NCBI RefSeq assembly: GCF_900142915.1 | Contig: NZ_FRCM01000004.1 | Span: 248,001-312,000, forward strand | Length of the DNA stretch: 64,000 nt | From: Mucilaginibacter sp. OK098 | GTDB lineage: Bacteria; Bacteroidota; Bacteroidia; Sphingobacteriales; Sphingobacteriaceae | Direction: 5' to 3' | Part shown: positions 54,805 to 63,030 of the stretch, piece after piece | How the letters are laid out: the number at the start of each line of letters is the position of its first letter | Position numbering within the stretch: the first letter of the stretch is position 1 | The notes under the pieces: generated by a model | The model's input: the letters and a program-made list of their open reading frames with translations, nothing else | What the model was told of the DNA's origin: nothing | The model's database searches: none | Position numbers and translations under genes: made by a program

Positions 54805-56778
54805 TCACCGCACAATAAAAACCCAACCTGATTGTTTAGGCAGGTTATCGTCCTTCAGATCGATGATGTAATAATAGGTTCCGGTGGGTAATGCAGCGCC
54901 CTTATAGTTGCCATCCCACGGTTTGCTATAACCTATGTTTTGATAGATCTTTTGCCCGTATCGTGTAAAAACGCTGATATTGGCATTGGGGTAATTCTCA
55001 ATATTTTTAATATACCAGTAATCATTTACACCATCGCCATTTGGCGAAAAGGTATTAACAATGGTAAGTAACTTATAAACCCGTATAAAAACTGTACTTG
55101 TACTTTGACCGCAGCCTGCAGTTGACTCAACATGCAGGGTATAAGTAATATCACTGGGCGAGCTGGTTGTTGGGGTTAACGATGCCGGATCATCAAGATA
55201 ATCAGTTGGTGTCCAATGAAAAGTTACTTTATCTCCGGCTGCGGTGCCAGCCAGTTTGGCCGTTTGCCCCTCAAACATCTTTATAGTTTTCCCTGCATTG
55301 GCTACAGGCTTACTCAATACAGTAAGTGTAAATGATGCCACAGGTTGAACATCCGCACAGCCATCATTACTTACTGTTACCGCATATTTTGTTGTTTTTA
55401 AAGGGCTTGCCACAGGGTTTGGAATATCGTCGTGATCAAGTCCTTCAGCGGGTTCCCATTTAAAATGTGTGGCGTTTTTACTGCTAACGGCAAGCTGTAC
55501 GGATCCGCCTTCACAAATTTCCATGTCATTTATTGCATCTACCGCAGGTGTGGGGTAAACCGTAACCAGAGTTGATGCAAAAACAGGGCAGTTATTTTTG
55601 GTCACAAGTACCTGGTAAAGGCCATCATCAGCCGGACTGCTACTGTTGGTTATAACCGGGCTGCTCTCGGTTGAGGTAAAATTGTTTGGGCCTGTCCACA
55701 CATAAGTATCTCCCCCGGATGCTAGCAGTTGCAATGGCCGACCAACGCAGCCCCCGGTGTTAGTTAAAAGCTTAACATCAGGTGGCGGAAAAACATTGAT
55801 GGTAAGCGGGTCTGAAAAAATACGGCAATTATCGGCGCCAATATTTGCTTTGTTTAATACCCCTATCCGGTATTGATATTCACCGGCAACAGCATTCGGA
55901 ATTTTAACTTTATAGGTTAACGCAGTTTCGCCTGGGATATCAATCCAGCCACTGCCGTCATTTTTATTTTGCTGCCATTGATAAACAGGATCGGTATAGC
56001 CTGTTTGCTGCGCAACTAAAGTATAATCAAGGTTATCTTTTTGGCAGTTGCTTTGGGCCTGGTTGTTACCAATAACTCCAAACCCGGTTTGGATAAGCGG
56101 CCCGCAGGGTGTGAAGGTGATATCATCCAGGGCCAGGTCGTTACCGTTACCACCCGAGCCATTATTTATCATTTTAACAACAATATCTGATCCATCGGAC
56201 GGGCTGGTAAAAAAAGTTCCATATTGGATCCAGCTGTCGGCATCAGTGGTCGACTCTATATCTCCTGTATTATATGTTTTTAAAACCGTTCCGTCTGTCT
56301 TTTCAATACTAAACGTAATGTTAGGTTTTGAATAACCATCGGTTTGGGGCAATTTGCGTAATATATTCATTATCCATGCGGCAAACTGGTAAGTGGTATT
56401 CGGGCACAGCATATTGCCTTTAACTTTATAAGTAAAAAATACACTGGGATCCTCTGCCGCATTAATTACCATCATGTAGCCATTAGGATCATGTGTATGG
56501 TCGTGCCCAATAATCTCCCAGGTTCCTCCCTTACAACCTGATTTTAGCTCTGTTAGCAGCGTGTACTGCCCGTCCTCTCCACCACATGCATCTGCAAAAT
56601 ATTGCAGGGTGGTAAAAGACGGATCAAGGGGCGGCCCAATGCCTGAGGTGGTGCCCGCTCCAAAAGTTTCATTAATAACCGGCGTACCCAGGCTCCCCGT
56701 GCACGTTTGAGCATTAAGCTTTAGCGTAAAAGCAAATAGAGTAATGAAAAATATTACAAACGACAGGCCAGGGCGCAT
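54805..56778 (-). CDS. Secreted multidomain protein with gliding-motility-associated (CHU_C) C-terminus
   Basis: The 657-residue product has a signal peptide (LSFVIFFITLFAFTLKLNA). An N-terminal jellyroll-type region (about 30-230: GTWEIIGHDHTHDPNGYMMV, YQFAAWIMNILRK, DLALDDITFTPCG) precedes three immunoglobulin-like modules (about 235-565, PKD-like spacing). The last ~85 residues (LLTIVNTFSPNGDGVNDYWY, YGQKIYQNIGYSKPWDGNYK, LPTGTYYYIIDLKD, SGWVFIVR) are the CHU_C/type B sorting domain. It should be exported by the type IX system and be surface-associated or released. Ligand unknown; adhesion is likely. Confidence 0.9.
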   Translation of the reverse strand: MRPGLSFVIFFITLFAFTLKLNAQTCTGSLGTPVINETFGAGTTSGIGPPLDPSFTTLQYFADACGGEDGQYTLLTELKSGCKGGTWEIIGHDHTHDPNGYMMVINAAEDPSVFFTYKVKGNMLCPNTTYQFAAWIMNILRKLPQTDGYSKPNITFSIEKTDGTVLKTYNTGDIESTTDADSWIQYGTFFTSPSDGSDIVVKMINNGSGGNGNDLALDDITFTPCGPLIQTGFGVIGNNQAQSNCQKDNLDYTLVAQQTGYTDPVYQWQQNKNDGSGWIDIPGETALTYKVKIPNAVAGEYQYRIGVLNKANIGADNCRIFSDPLTINVFPPPDVKLLTNTGGCVGRPLQLLASGGDTYVWTGPNNFTSTESSPVITNSSSPADDGLYQVLVTKNNCPVFASTLVTVYPTPAVDAINDMEICEGGSVQLAVSSKNATHFKWEPAEGLDHDDIPNPVASPLKTTKYAVTVSNDGCADVQPVASFTLTVLSKPVANAGKTIKMFEGQTAKLAGTAAGDKVTFHWTPTDYLDDPASLTPTTSSPSDITYTLHVESTAGCGQSTSTVFIRVYKLLTIVNTFSPNGDGVNDYWYIKNIENYPNANISVFTRYGQKIYQNIGYSKPWDGNYKGAALPTGTYYYIIDLKDDNLPKQSGWVFIVR

Positions 56779-56835
56779 TGGTTATTAAATTGGGGGTATG
56801 CAACCCATAAAAATATAATTTATTACTGATAAATG

Positions 56836-57000
56836 AGATAGAACCAAGAAGTTAAGAAGCAAGAATCAGGAAAGCACGAAGCAAGAGTCAAGAGGAACGG
56901 AGATTAAAAACCCGATATAAAAAAGCCGGGTTTTCCATATGGAAAACCCGGCCCGATATTTTGCTTCTTGATTCCTGACTCTTGACTTCTTGTCTCTCTT
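56836..57000. repeat. Ttcttgattc-word inverted repeat around the sigma factor terminator
   Basis: The left arm (aagaagttaagaagcaag, aatcaggaaagcacgaagc, aagagtcaagagg; 56842-56896) faces the right arm (ttgcttcttgattcctgac, tcttgacttcttgtctctc; 56961-56998). The perfect rpoD terminator lies in the middle. Confidence 0.75.
56919..56952 (-). terminator. Terminator of the primary sigma factor gene
   Basis: A perfect 28-bp palindrome (14-nt half gccgggttttccat, 56925-56952) is followed on the minus strand by a T run (56919-56924). It is a strong intrinsic terminator. Confidence 0.9.
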
Positions 57001-57003
57001 CCC

Positions 57004-57864
57004 CTATCCTAAATATGATTTCAGGATCTTACTTCTTGAAGTATGACGTAAGCGTTGTAACGCTTTATCTTTTATCTGGCGTACACGTTCGCGTGTTAAA
57101 TTGAATTTCTCACCTATTTCTTCAAGAGACAATGGATGGTTGGTACCTAATCCAAAAAACAAAACGATGATCTCGCGCTCACGCTCGGTAAGCGTTGAAA
57201 GGGAACGTTTTATTTCTTCGGATAACGACTCATTAATTAAAATTGAATCGGTGTTTGGTTCCTGGTTTTCCAGTACGTCAAGCAATGTATTTTCTTCGCC
57301 TTGTACAAACGGCGCATCCATTGATACATGGCGGCCTGAATTGCTTAGCGTATCAGAAATTTTATCTACGGTAGTTTCCAGCATATCTGCCAACTCTTCA
57401 GGAGACGGCTCACGCTCAAATTCCTGTTCAAGCTTTGAAAATGCCTTACTGATCTTACTTAATGAACCCACCTGGTTCAATGGTAAACGCACAATACGTG
57501 ATTGCTCGGCAATAGCCTGCAATATTGATTGACGGATCCACCAAACGGCGTATGATATAAATTTAAAACCTTTGGTTTCGTCAAAGCGTTTTGCGGCTTT
57601 TATTAAACCTAAGTTACCTTCGTTTATTAAATCGCCAAGAGTTAAACCCTGGTTTTGGTATTGTTTAGCTACAGAAACAACGAAACGAAGGTTAGTTTTT
57701 GTTAAGCGCTCTAATGCAGCCTGGTCGCCTTCTCTTATCTTCTGCGCTAATATTACTTCTTCTTCGGCTGTTATCAGATCAACTTTACCAATTTCATGCA
57801 GATATTTATCAAGTGATTGCGACTCACGATTGGTAATGGATTGGGTTATTTTGAGTTGTCTCAT
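57004..57864 (-). CDS. rpoD: RNA polymerase primary sigma factor (Bacteroidota-type, short)
   Basis: The 286-residue product matches the short primary sigma of Bacteroidota, which lacks regions 1.1 and the non-conserved insert. Region 1.2 is [20 protein letters not shown]. Region 2 is [40 protein letters not shown] and [20 protein letters not shown]. Region 3 contains [12 protein letters not shown]. Region 4 is [20 protein letters not shown] and [20 protein letters not shown]. It recognises TAnnTTTG/TTTG promoters. A perfect -7 box (TAGCTTTG) lies 42 bp upstream. Confidence 0.95.
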   Translation of the reverse strand: MRQLKITQSITNRESQSLDKYLHEIGKVDLITAEEEVILAQKIREGDQAALERLTKTNLRFVVSVAKQYQNQGLTLGDLINEGNLGLIKAAKRFDETKGFKFISYAVWWIRQSILQAIAEQSRIVRLPLNQVGSLSKISKAFSKLEQEFEREPSPEELADMLETTVDKISDTLSNSGRHVSMDAPFVQGEENTLLDVLENQEPNTDSILINESLSEEIKRSLSTLTEREREIIVLFFGLGTNHPLSLEEIGEKFNLTRERVRQIKDKALQRLRHTSRSKILKSYLG

Positions 57865-57906
57865 TTATTTTATTAACCTCGATTCTTGTTTTTAGAATAG
57901 AACGTG

Positions 57907-57914
57907 CAAAGCTA
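57907..57914 (-). promoter_or_regulatory. -7 box of the sigma factor gene
   Basis: On the minus strand TAGCTTTG matches TAnnTTTG perfectly, 42 bp before the ATG. A -33 TTG at correct spacing is not clear. Confidence 0.5.
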
Positions 57915-58071
57915 TAAAATTGTTATGAAAAGTTTATATACAAATTGATATTGACATACATGTTACAAAATCAAAAAATAACAATGATAGACAATTAATT
58001 TTTATTGCAAATCAATAAATAAATTTTGATTTGCAATAAATAAATCTTTTATTTACAGCAATAAATTAGAT

Positions 58072-58719
58072 ATGAAAAAAATACGCTTGTTACAAATTGC
58101 CATATATATATCCTTTGCTGCCTTTTTTTTACAGGATGCCGCAGCTGATGCATATAAGGGATTTATGGAGGGATTAAATGATGGAGGCATGCAAACTGAA
58201 AAGCCCGCCCGGGCAACAAAACTAATTCCGGCGGTGCTTATTGATGGCGCTTCCATCGCTGCTTTAAAAGCCGGCAACCTGAAGCTAAATGATAATTACA
58301 GGTTAGAAAACGTAAGTATAAATGCCGATCTCAGGGTAAAAAAAGAGCTGACAATAAACCCATGGTGGCTAAAGGTTTTAGAAGTAACATTAGTTTTCGG
58401 CACATTGTATTTGGTGTTAAAAATAGCCTGGATCATTAATAATATCATCCATAATATTTATAAGAGCACCATGTTTCGGAGCGAAGCTGTTAAGCTGATG
58501 CACGAAATGGGAATATTATTAATATTATATTTTGTTGCGGATTATATTCTGGAGCAACTATTATACCTGAAAAGCACCCTGGCAAATGCACCGCTTAAAT
58601 TAATAAATACTTCCGCCTTTAATTTTGAAGCGTTGATATGCGGATTACTTGTACTTGCCATTGCCGCCGCATTTAAAGAAGCTGCCCAATTAAAAGAAGA
58701 ACAGGAGTTAACAATTTAG
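58072..58719 (+). CDS. DUF2975 membrane protein
   Basis: The 215-residue product has a hydrophobic N-terminal segment (LLQIAIYISFAAFFLQDAAA). Three further helices follow: KVLEVTLVFGTLYLVLKIAW, MGILLILYFVADYILEQLLY and FNFEALICGLLVLAIAAAF. This topology and the ending LVLAIAAAFKEAAQLKEEQE are typical of DUF2975, which is almost always paired with a small XRE regulator, as here (2-bp gap). Function unknown. Confidence 0.85.
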   Translation: MKKIRLLQIAIYISFAAFFLQDAAADAYKGFMEGLNDGGMQTEKPARATKLIPAVLIDGASIAALKAGNLKLNDNYRLENVSINADLRVKKELTINPWWLKVLEVTLVFGTLYLVLKIAWIINNIIHNIYKSTMFRSEAVKLMHEMGILLILYFVADYILEQLLYLKSTLANAPLKLINTSAFNFEALICGLLVLAIAAAFKEAAQLKEEQELTI

Positions 58720-58721
58720 CC

Positions 58722-58925
58722 ATGCCAATTATTATAAACATTGATGTGATGATGGCCAGGCGTAAAATGTCGTTGAATGAGTTAAGTGAAAAAGTGGGGA
58801 TCACTATTTCTAACCTCTCCATCCTAAAAACGGGAAAGGCAAAAGCTATAAGGATTGAAACGCTGGAGGCTATTTGCAAAGCCTTGGATTGCCAGCCGGG
58901 GGATATATTGGAGTATGAGAGGTAG
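58722..58925 (+). CDS. Small XRE/Cro-type regulator partnered with DUF2975
   Basis: This single-domain HTH of 67 residues reads INIDVMMARRKMSLNELSEK, VGITISNLSILKTGKAKAIR and ETLEAICKALDCQPGDILEY. This is the YozG-like subgroup that always follows DUF2975 genes. It begins 2 bp after that stop codon, so the two are co-translated. It probably represses or senses through the membrane partner. Confidence 0.92.
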   Translation: MPIIINIDVMMARRKMSLNELSEKVGITISNLSILKTGKAKAIRIETLEAICKALDCQPGDILEYER

Positions 58926-58978
58926 AGACTAGAGGCCGGAGATTAAAGGTTAGGATCAATAGTGTTTGATTAATCCAA

Positions 58979-59176
58979 CTATTCTTTAGAATATTCAAGC
59001 ACAGCAGTAATATCCTCCTTTTCCAAAAAAGGAAATGACTCAAATATCTCTTTCTCGGTTTCCCCTGCTGCCAAATGGCTCAGCAAAGTGTGCACAGTAA
59101 GTCGGTTACCTCTTATTGTAGGCTTGCCGTTACATAAACCAGGAATAACCATTATTCTGTCTATCTGCGATTTCAT
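58979..59176 (-). CDS. DUF433 domain protein (antitoxin-like orphan)
   Basis: The 65-residue product shows the DUF433 pattern: RIMVIPGLCNGKPTIRGNRL, TVHTLLSHLAAGETEKEIFE, SFPFLEKEDITAVLEY. DUF433 proteins are winged-helix-like and often act as the antitoxin of a DUF5615 (PIN-like) toxin encoded directly downstream. No such frame is present; the next genes are an MBL hydrolase and tttcggact repeat words. It may be a solitary regulator or a relict. Confidence 0.85.
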   Translation of the reverse strand: MKSQIDRIMVIPGLCNGKPTIRGNRLTVHTLLSHLAAGETEKEIFESFPFLEKEDITAVLEYSKE

Positions 59177-59212
59177 ATTGTAAAATTAAGAAATATTTTA
59201 GAAATGAGAAGA

Positions 59213-59249
59213 TTAGTCCGAAAGTCGGGAAAGACCGGAAATACGAAAG
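59213..59249. repeat. Tttcggact-word single arm
   Basis: Reads gattagtccgaaagtcggg and aaagaccggaaatacgaaag, the reverse orientation of the blocks at 37479 and 52105. No matching partner arm was found nearby. Confidence 0.6.
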
Positions 59250-59296
59250 AAAAAAAGGCAATCAGCTAAATCAAATTAATCAGCCAAAATCAGTGA

Positions 59297-60136
59297 TCAG
59301 ATGTCGCTTAATTTAAACGTTTCTCCTAACCTGATCCCTTTTTCTGTTTGCTGTAAGGTGCAACATTCATTTATCGGATCATGCTCCAGGAATAATATGT
59401 AGTTATTTTCAACGGCTTCATTCAAAAACACCTTCTTTTCGGTAAGTGTTTGCAGGGGGAACATATCATAGGCCATTACGTAAGGTAAGGGAATATGTCC
59501 TGTTGATGGCAACAGGTCAGCCATGTATAAGATTTGTTTCCCTTTATAGTTTATCAACGGCAGCATCATGGCATCTGTATGGCCATAAACAAAACGGATA
59601 TTGATATTATCATTAAACTTCACACCATCTTCGGCCGAAACAAACTTAAGCTGGCCGCTTTCTTCTATAGGTAAGATATTATCTTTTAAAAACGATGCTT
59701 TTTCACGCTGATTGGGGTTAACAGCCCAGTCCCAGTGCTTTGGATTACTCCAGTAGATTGCATTTTTAAAGGCAGGTAATAACTTTTCATTTTCCCTTAC
59801 TACAGCGCCGCCAACATGATCAAAATGCAGGTGGGTTAAAAACACATCGGTAATATCATTTCTATGAAAACCAAGTTTAGCCAATGAGCTGTCAAGCGTG
59901 GCATCGCCATGTAAATAATAATGACTAAAAAACTTCTCATCCTGTTTATTCCCAATGCCGGTATCAACTAAAATCAGTCTGCCTTCATCTTCAATCAGCA
60001 GGCAGCGCATAGCCCAGGTACATAGGTTATTTTCGTCGGCAGGATTGCTTTTATTCCAGATAGTTTTGGGCACAACACCAAACATAGCGCCGCCATCTAA
60101 TTTAAAAAATCCGGTATCTATTGTAAATAAGTTCAT
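59297..60136 (-). CDS. MBL-fold metallo-hydrolase
   Basis: From MNLFTIDTGFFKLDGG the product has 279 residues. The zinc motifs are present: VDTGIGNK, THLHFDHVGG (HxHxDH), the later histidine/aspartate in RFVYGHTDAMMLPL and MADLLPSTGHIP, and a terminal LEHDP. It resembles the quorum-lactonase/AHL-hydrolase-like MBL group, but specificity cannot be told. I rejected the ATG at 60187 because its 17 extra residues are made of an atgaac-type repeat. Confidence 0.9.
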   Translation of the reverse strand: MNLFTIDTGFFKLDGGAMFGVVPKTIWNKSNPADENNLCTWAMRCLLIEDEGRLILVDTGIGNKQDEKFFSHYYLHGDATLDSSLAKLGFHRNDITDVFLTHLHFDHVGGAVVRENEKLLPAFKNAIYWSNPKHWDWAVNPNQREKASFLKDNILPIEESGQLKFVSAEDGVKFNDNINIRFVYGHTDAMMLPLINYKGKQILYMADLLPSTGHIPLPYVMAYDMFPLQTLTEKKVFLNEAVENNYILFLEHDPINECCTLQQTEKGIRLGETFKLSDI

Positions 60137-60233
60137 AGTTGATGGTTCATAGTTCATGGCCGAAATAGCCTTGCTTATAGGGAACAAAGTAAAACAAATT
60201 GCTATGAACTATCAACTATGAACCATGAACCAC
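60131..60233. repeat. Atgaac-word inverted repeat between the MBL gene and the 99-residue gene
   Basis: The left arm (gttcatagttgatggttcat, then agttcatggcc; 60131-60161) faces the right arm (tgctatgaactatcaactat, then gaaccatgaacc; 60199-60230). It contains both the start codon of the MBL gene and the stop plus last codons of the upstream gene. Confidence 0.8.
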
Positions 60234-60515
60234 TTCAATTCCATATTCTCCAAAGAGTTGTTCCGCCTTAACCAGGTTAGTTAACTCTTCTTCCCTCAAA
60301 GCATACACCTTCTTTATTTCCTTATCCAAACATAAAGTTAACATTTCGTGTGTATAGGATAACGAAATCGGATTAGGCAGGCGGATCATGTTGGCGCTTT
60401 TAAGCATAAAAGCAGGCAGCTCCAGGTAATCGCCCAATATAATATTCTCAGTATTTAGTTGATTCTTAAGCCTGTGGGCTTCGGCAGAATTTGCTGCTGT
60501 TATCAGTATATTCAT
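60216..60515 (-). CDS. Conserved small protein of unknown function
   Basis: The 99-residue soluble product begins MNILITAANSAEAHRLKNQL. It contains YLELPAFMLKSANMIRLPNP and ends LFGEYGIEVVHGS. The start recalls the first Rossmann strand of ATP-grasp-type enzymes, but no catalytic part follows. It is 11 bp after the LolD-like gene and before the MBL gene, so the three may be one operon. The last residues VVHGS and the TAG stop are encoded by the atgaac repeat. No function claimed. Confidence 0.6.
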   Translation of the reverse strand: MNILITAANSAEAHRLKNQLNTENIILGDYLELPAFMLKSANMIRLPNPISLSYTHEMLTLCLDKEIKKVYALREEELTNLVKAEQLFGEYGIEVVHGS

Positions 60516-60526
60516 TATCCTGGTTA

Positions 60527-61177
60527 CTAAACTATCAAACCATCTTTCATGGATACTGTACGGTCGCTCATGTCTGCAAGTTCCTTGTTATGGGTAACAA
60601 TTACAAAGGTTTGATTAAACTCTTTACGCAGCTTAATAAACAGCTCATGCAACTCCAGCGAATTGGCAGAATCAAGGTTGCCAGATGGTTCATCAGCAAA
60701 TATGATGGATGGGTTATTGATCAAAGCCCTTGCCACCGCTACCCTTTGTTGCTCGCCGCCGGATAGTTCATTTGGTTTATGATTTAACCTTTCGCCAAGT
60801 CCCAGTAATTTTAATAGCATGGTCGCCCTGTTCTCTGCCTCTTTACGTTGGGTGCCTGCAATAAATGCGGGGATACATACATTTTCAATGGCATCAAATT
60901 CGCCAAGCAAATGATGAAACTGGAAGATAAAACCAATCCGTTGATTTCTGAAAGCGCTTAACGCTTTATTATTTAACCCGCTAACTTCCGTGTTATCTAT
61001 ATAAAGCTTACCGTTATCGGGCCTGTCCAAAGTGCCCAATATATTCAGCAGGGTACTTTTTCCGGCGCCTGATGCGCCAACAATGGTAACAATTTCGCCC
61101 TGGCCAACCTCAAGGTCAACCCCCTTTAAAATCTGCAGCTGTCCGTATGACCTATGGATGTTTTTGGCTTTGAGCAT
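60527..61177 (-). CDS. lolD: ABC transporter ATP-binding protein, LolD/MacB type
   Basis: This 216-residue ATPase has Walker [10 protein letters not shown] (about 34), Q-loop [20 protein letters not shown], signature [15 protein letters not shown], Walker [14 protein letters not shown] and the H-loop [12 protein letters not shown]. The close match to LolD-type proteins suggests lipoprotein release or a related MacB-type export. LolC/E permease genes are not in the window, so the annotation is at group level. The upstream gap contains gattagag repeats. Confidence 0.87.
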   Translation of the reverse strand: MLKAKNIHRSYGQLQILKGVDLEVGQGEIVTIVGASGAGKSTLLNILGTLDRPDNGKLYIDNTEVSGLNNKALSAFRNQRIGFIFQFHHLLGEFDAIENVCIPAFIAGTQRKEAENRATMLLKLLGLGERLNHKPNELSGGEQQRVAVARALINNPSIIFADEPSGNLDSANSLELHELFIKLRKEFNQTFVIVTHNKELADMSDRTVSMKDGLIV

Positions 61178-61185
61178 GGGCGAAT

Positions 61186-61400
61186 TTAGAGATTAGAGAT
61201 TAGAGATTAGAGATTAGGAGAAAAAAAAGATGCAAAAACGCTTATTTTGGATAAACACAACCTAAACGCCAAAGGCTGACAATTTGAAAAGTTAATAAAA
61301 CATCAAAATGAATGACTCTCATTCTCCACATTTTTAATCTCTAAAATTTGAATGTAAAAATTCTAAACTAATCTCTAATCACCAGTCTCTAATCTCTGAT
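61186..61400. repeat. Gattagag-word inverted repeat between lolD and sucC
   Basis: The left arm is four near-exact copies of gattaga (61188-61218). The right arm has the reverse, ctaatctctaatcaccag and tctctaatctctg (61367-61398), 150 bp away. It lies between divergent lolD and sucC and so spans both control regions. Confidence 0.78.
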
Positions 61401-61445
61401 TTTGTGAAACAAAATCCTAACTTTACCGCAAATTCTTCAAAAAAC

Positions 61446-62639
61446 ATGAATATTCACGAATATCAAGGTAAAGCCATATTAAAAAGCTTTGGCGTTAGGG
61501 TTCAGGAAGGCATAGTTGCCGACAGCGTTGAACAGGCTGTTGAAGCTGCAAAAAAAATGAAAGAAGATTACGGCTCTGACTGGGTTGTAATAAAAGCACA
61601 GATTCATGCAGGCGGTCGCGGAAAGGGTGGCGGCGTTAAATTAGCCAAAAACTTAGACGAGGTAAAAGAAAGAGCAACCAACATTTTGGGCATGCAATTA
61701 ATTACCCCGCAAACCGGCCCCGAAGGTAAGCTGGTGAGCAAGGTGCTGGTAGCGCAGGATGTTTATTATCCGGGCGAAAGCGAAACCAAAGAATTTTACA
61801 TAAGTGTTTTGCTTGACCGTGCAAAGGGCCGCAACATCATCATGTACTCTACAGAAGGTGGTATGGACATTGAAGAAGTAGCACATTCAACCCCTGAGCG
61901 CATCCACAAAGAAGAAATTGATCCTAAAGTTGGTCTGCAAGGGTTCCAGGCACGTAAAATTGCCTTTAACCTGGGTTTGTCAGGCGACGCTTTTAAGGAT
62001 ATGGTGAAATTTATCACCGCTTTATATAAAGCTTATGATGCTACCGATTCTTCTCAATTTGAGATCAACCCGGTTTTAAAAACATCTGATAACAAAATAC
62101 TGGCTGTTGATGCCAAGGTAAATTTGGATGACAACGCTTTGTTCCGTCACCCGGATTATGCCGCAATGCGCGATACAGCTGAAGAAGACCCAATGGAAGT
62201 TGAAGCCAGCAAATCAAACCTTAACTTCGTAAAGCTCGACGGTAACGTTGGCTGTATGGTTAACGGTGCAGGTTTAGCCATGGCTACCATGGATATCATA
62301 AAAATTGCCGGTGGCGAGCCTGCTAACTTTTTGGATGTAGGCGGTACTGCCAATGCCGAAACTGTAAAAGCTGCCTTCAATATCATATTAAAAGACCCGA
62401 ACGTAAAAGCTATCCTGATCAACATATTTGGCGGTATAGTTCGTTGCGACCGTGTGGCACAGGGTGTTATTGACGCTTACCATGAAATAGGCAATATCCC
62501 GGTTCCAATCATCGTTCGTTTACAGGGCACAAATGCTGTAGAAGCAAAAAAATTGATTGACGAATCAGGCCTAAAAGTTTACTCAGCTATATTGCTGAAA
62601 GAAGCGGCGGAAAGAGTAAAAGAAGTGTTGGCGCTTTAG
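61446..62639 (+). CDS. sucC: Succinate-CoA ligase (ADP-forming) beta subunit
   Basis: It makes succinate and ATP/GTP from succinyl-CoA in the TCA cycle. From MNIHEYQGKAILKSFGVRVQ the product has 397 residues, the usual length. ATP-grasp blocks KAQIHAGGRGKGGGVKLA and ALFRHPDYAAMRD are followed by the ligase domain GCMVNGAGLAMATMDIIK, GGEPANFLDVGG and IFGGIVRCDRVAQGVIDA. The GTG at 61404 would add 14 residues absent in the family. sucD is not adjacent. A near-consensus TAACTTTA box (61418-61425) precedes it. Confidence 0.96.
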   Translation: MNIHEYQGKAILKSFGVRVQEGIVADSVEQAVEAAKKMKEDYGSDWVVIKAQIHAGGRGKGGGVKLAKNLDEVKERATNILGMQLITPQTGPEGKLVSKVLVAQDVYYPGESETKEFYISVLLDRAKGRNIIMYSTEGGMDIEEVAHSTPERIHKEEIDPKVGLQGFQARKIAFNLGLSGDAFKDMVKFITALYKAYDATDSSQFEINPVLKTSDNKILAVDAKVNLDDNALFRHPDYAAMRDTAEEDPMEVEASKSNLNFVKLDGNVGCMVNGAGLAMATMDIIKIAGGEPANFLDVGGTANAETVKAAFNIILKDPNVKAILINIFGGIVRCDRVAQGVIDAYHEIGNIPVPIIVRLQGTNAVEAKKLIDESGLKVYSAILLKEAAERVKEVLAL

Positions 62640-62642
62640 CGC

Positions 62643-62727
62643 TGTCATTGGTCATTGTGTCATTAGTCATTGGTAAAAAGTCACCACATGGCAAATCCAA
62701 TGACCAATGATTTAATGACTAATGACC
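62643..62727. repeat. Atgacc-word inverted repeat after sucC
   Basis: The left arm is gtcattggtcattgtgtcat plus tagtcattgg (62644-62673). The right arm is ccaatgaccaatgatttaat plus gactaatgacc (62698-62728). The arms face each other and the right one runs into the start codon of the next small gene. Confidence 0.82.
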
Positions 62728-62732
62728 AAAAA

Positions 62733-62936
62733 ATGTATATAATTAAAGTTAAAGGCGTTGCCAAAATACCTGATTACGTACAGTTGAGGGATGATAAGTT
62801 TACTTTGCTTGCTTATTTTAGGGTCGACAGGCCTGATAAATCACTTGATAAAGTGGGCTTGCACGACAAAACAGAATATATAATGAACATTATTAAGGAT
62901 CTGCCTTTTGGGCAGATCCTTAAATTAGAATTATAA
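62733..62936 (+). CDS. Conserved small protein of unknown function with internal hairpin
   Basis: The 67-residue product, MYIIKVKGVAKIPDYVQLRD, continues with FTLLAYFRVDRPDKSLDKVG and IKDLPFGQILKLEL. No family recognised. The ATG at 62733 follows the atgacc repeat; upstream in-frame ATGs (from 62670) are repeat-derived (MANPMTNDLMTND). It is followed by FtsE, with another atgacc inverted repeat between. A perfect 13-bp hairpin is encoded inside the frame near its end. Confidence 0.65.
   Translation: MYIIKVKGVAKIPDYVQLRDDKFTLLAYFRVDRPDKSLDKVGLHDKTEYIMNIIKDLPFGQILKLEL
62893..62923 (+). other. Perfect hairpin inside the end of the small gene
   Basis: ttaaggatctgcc (62893-62905), a 5-nt loop and the reverse complement (62911-62923) form a 13-bp stem within the coding frame, 10 nt before the stop codon. 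No T run follows. Confidence 0.8.
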
Positions 62937-62937
62937 T

Positions 62938-63022
62938 CATTTGTCATTAGTCACTGGTCATTAGTGGTTATTTCGTAAATCAAACCGCCAAAACCAATGA
63001 CTAATGACAATTGACTAATGAC
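62938..63022. repeat. Atgacc-word inverted repeat before ftsE
   Basis: The left arm (tcatttgtcattagtcactg, then gtcattag; 62938-62966) faces the right arm (aaccaatgactaatgacaat, then tgactaatgacc; 62992-63023). It is the second copy of the atgacc family in 300 bp. Confidence 0.8.
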
Positions 63023-63030
63023 CAAAAGAT

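Noticed and set aside
62670..62732. Upstream in-frame ATGs of the 67-residue gene
   Set aside because: They lie in the atgacc repeat arm and encode repeat-derived residues (MTND...MTND).
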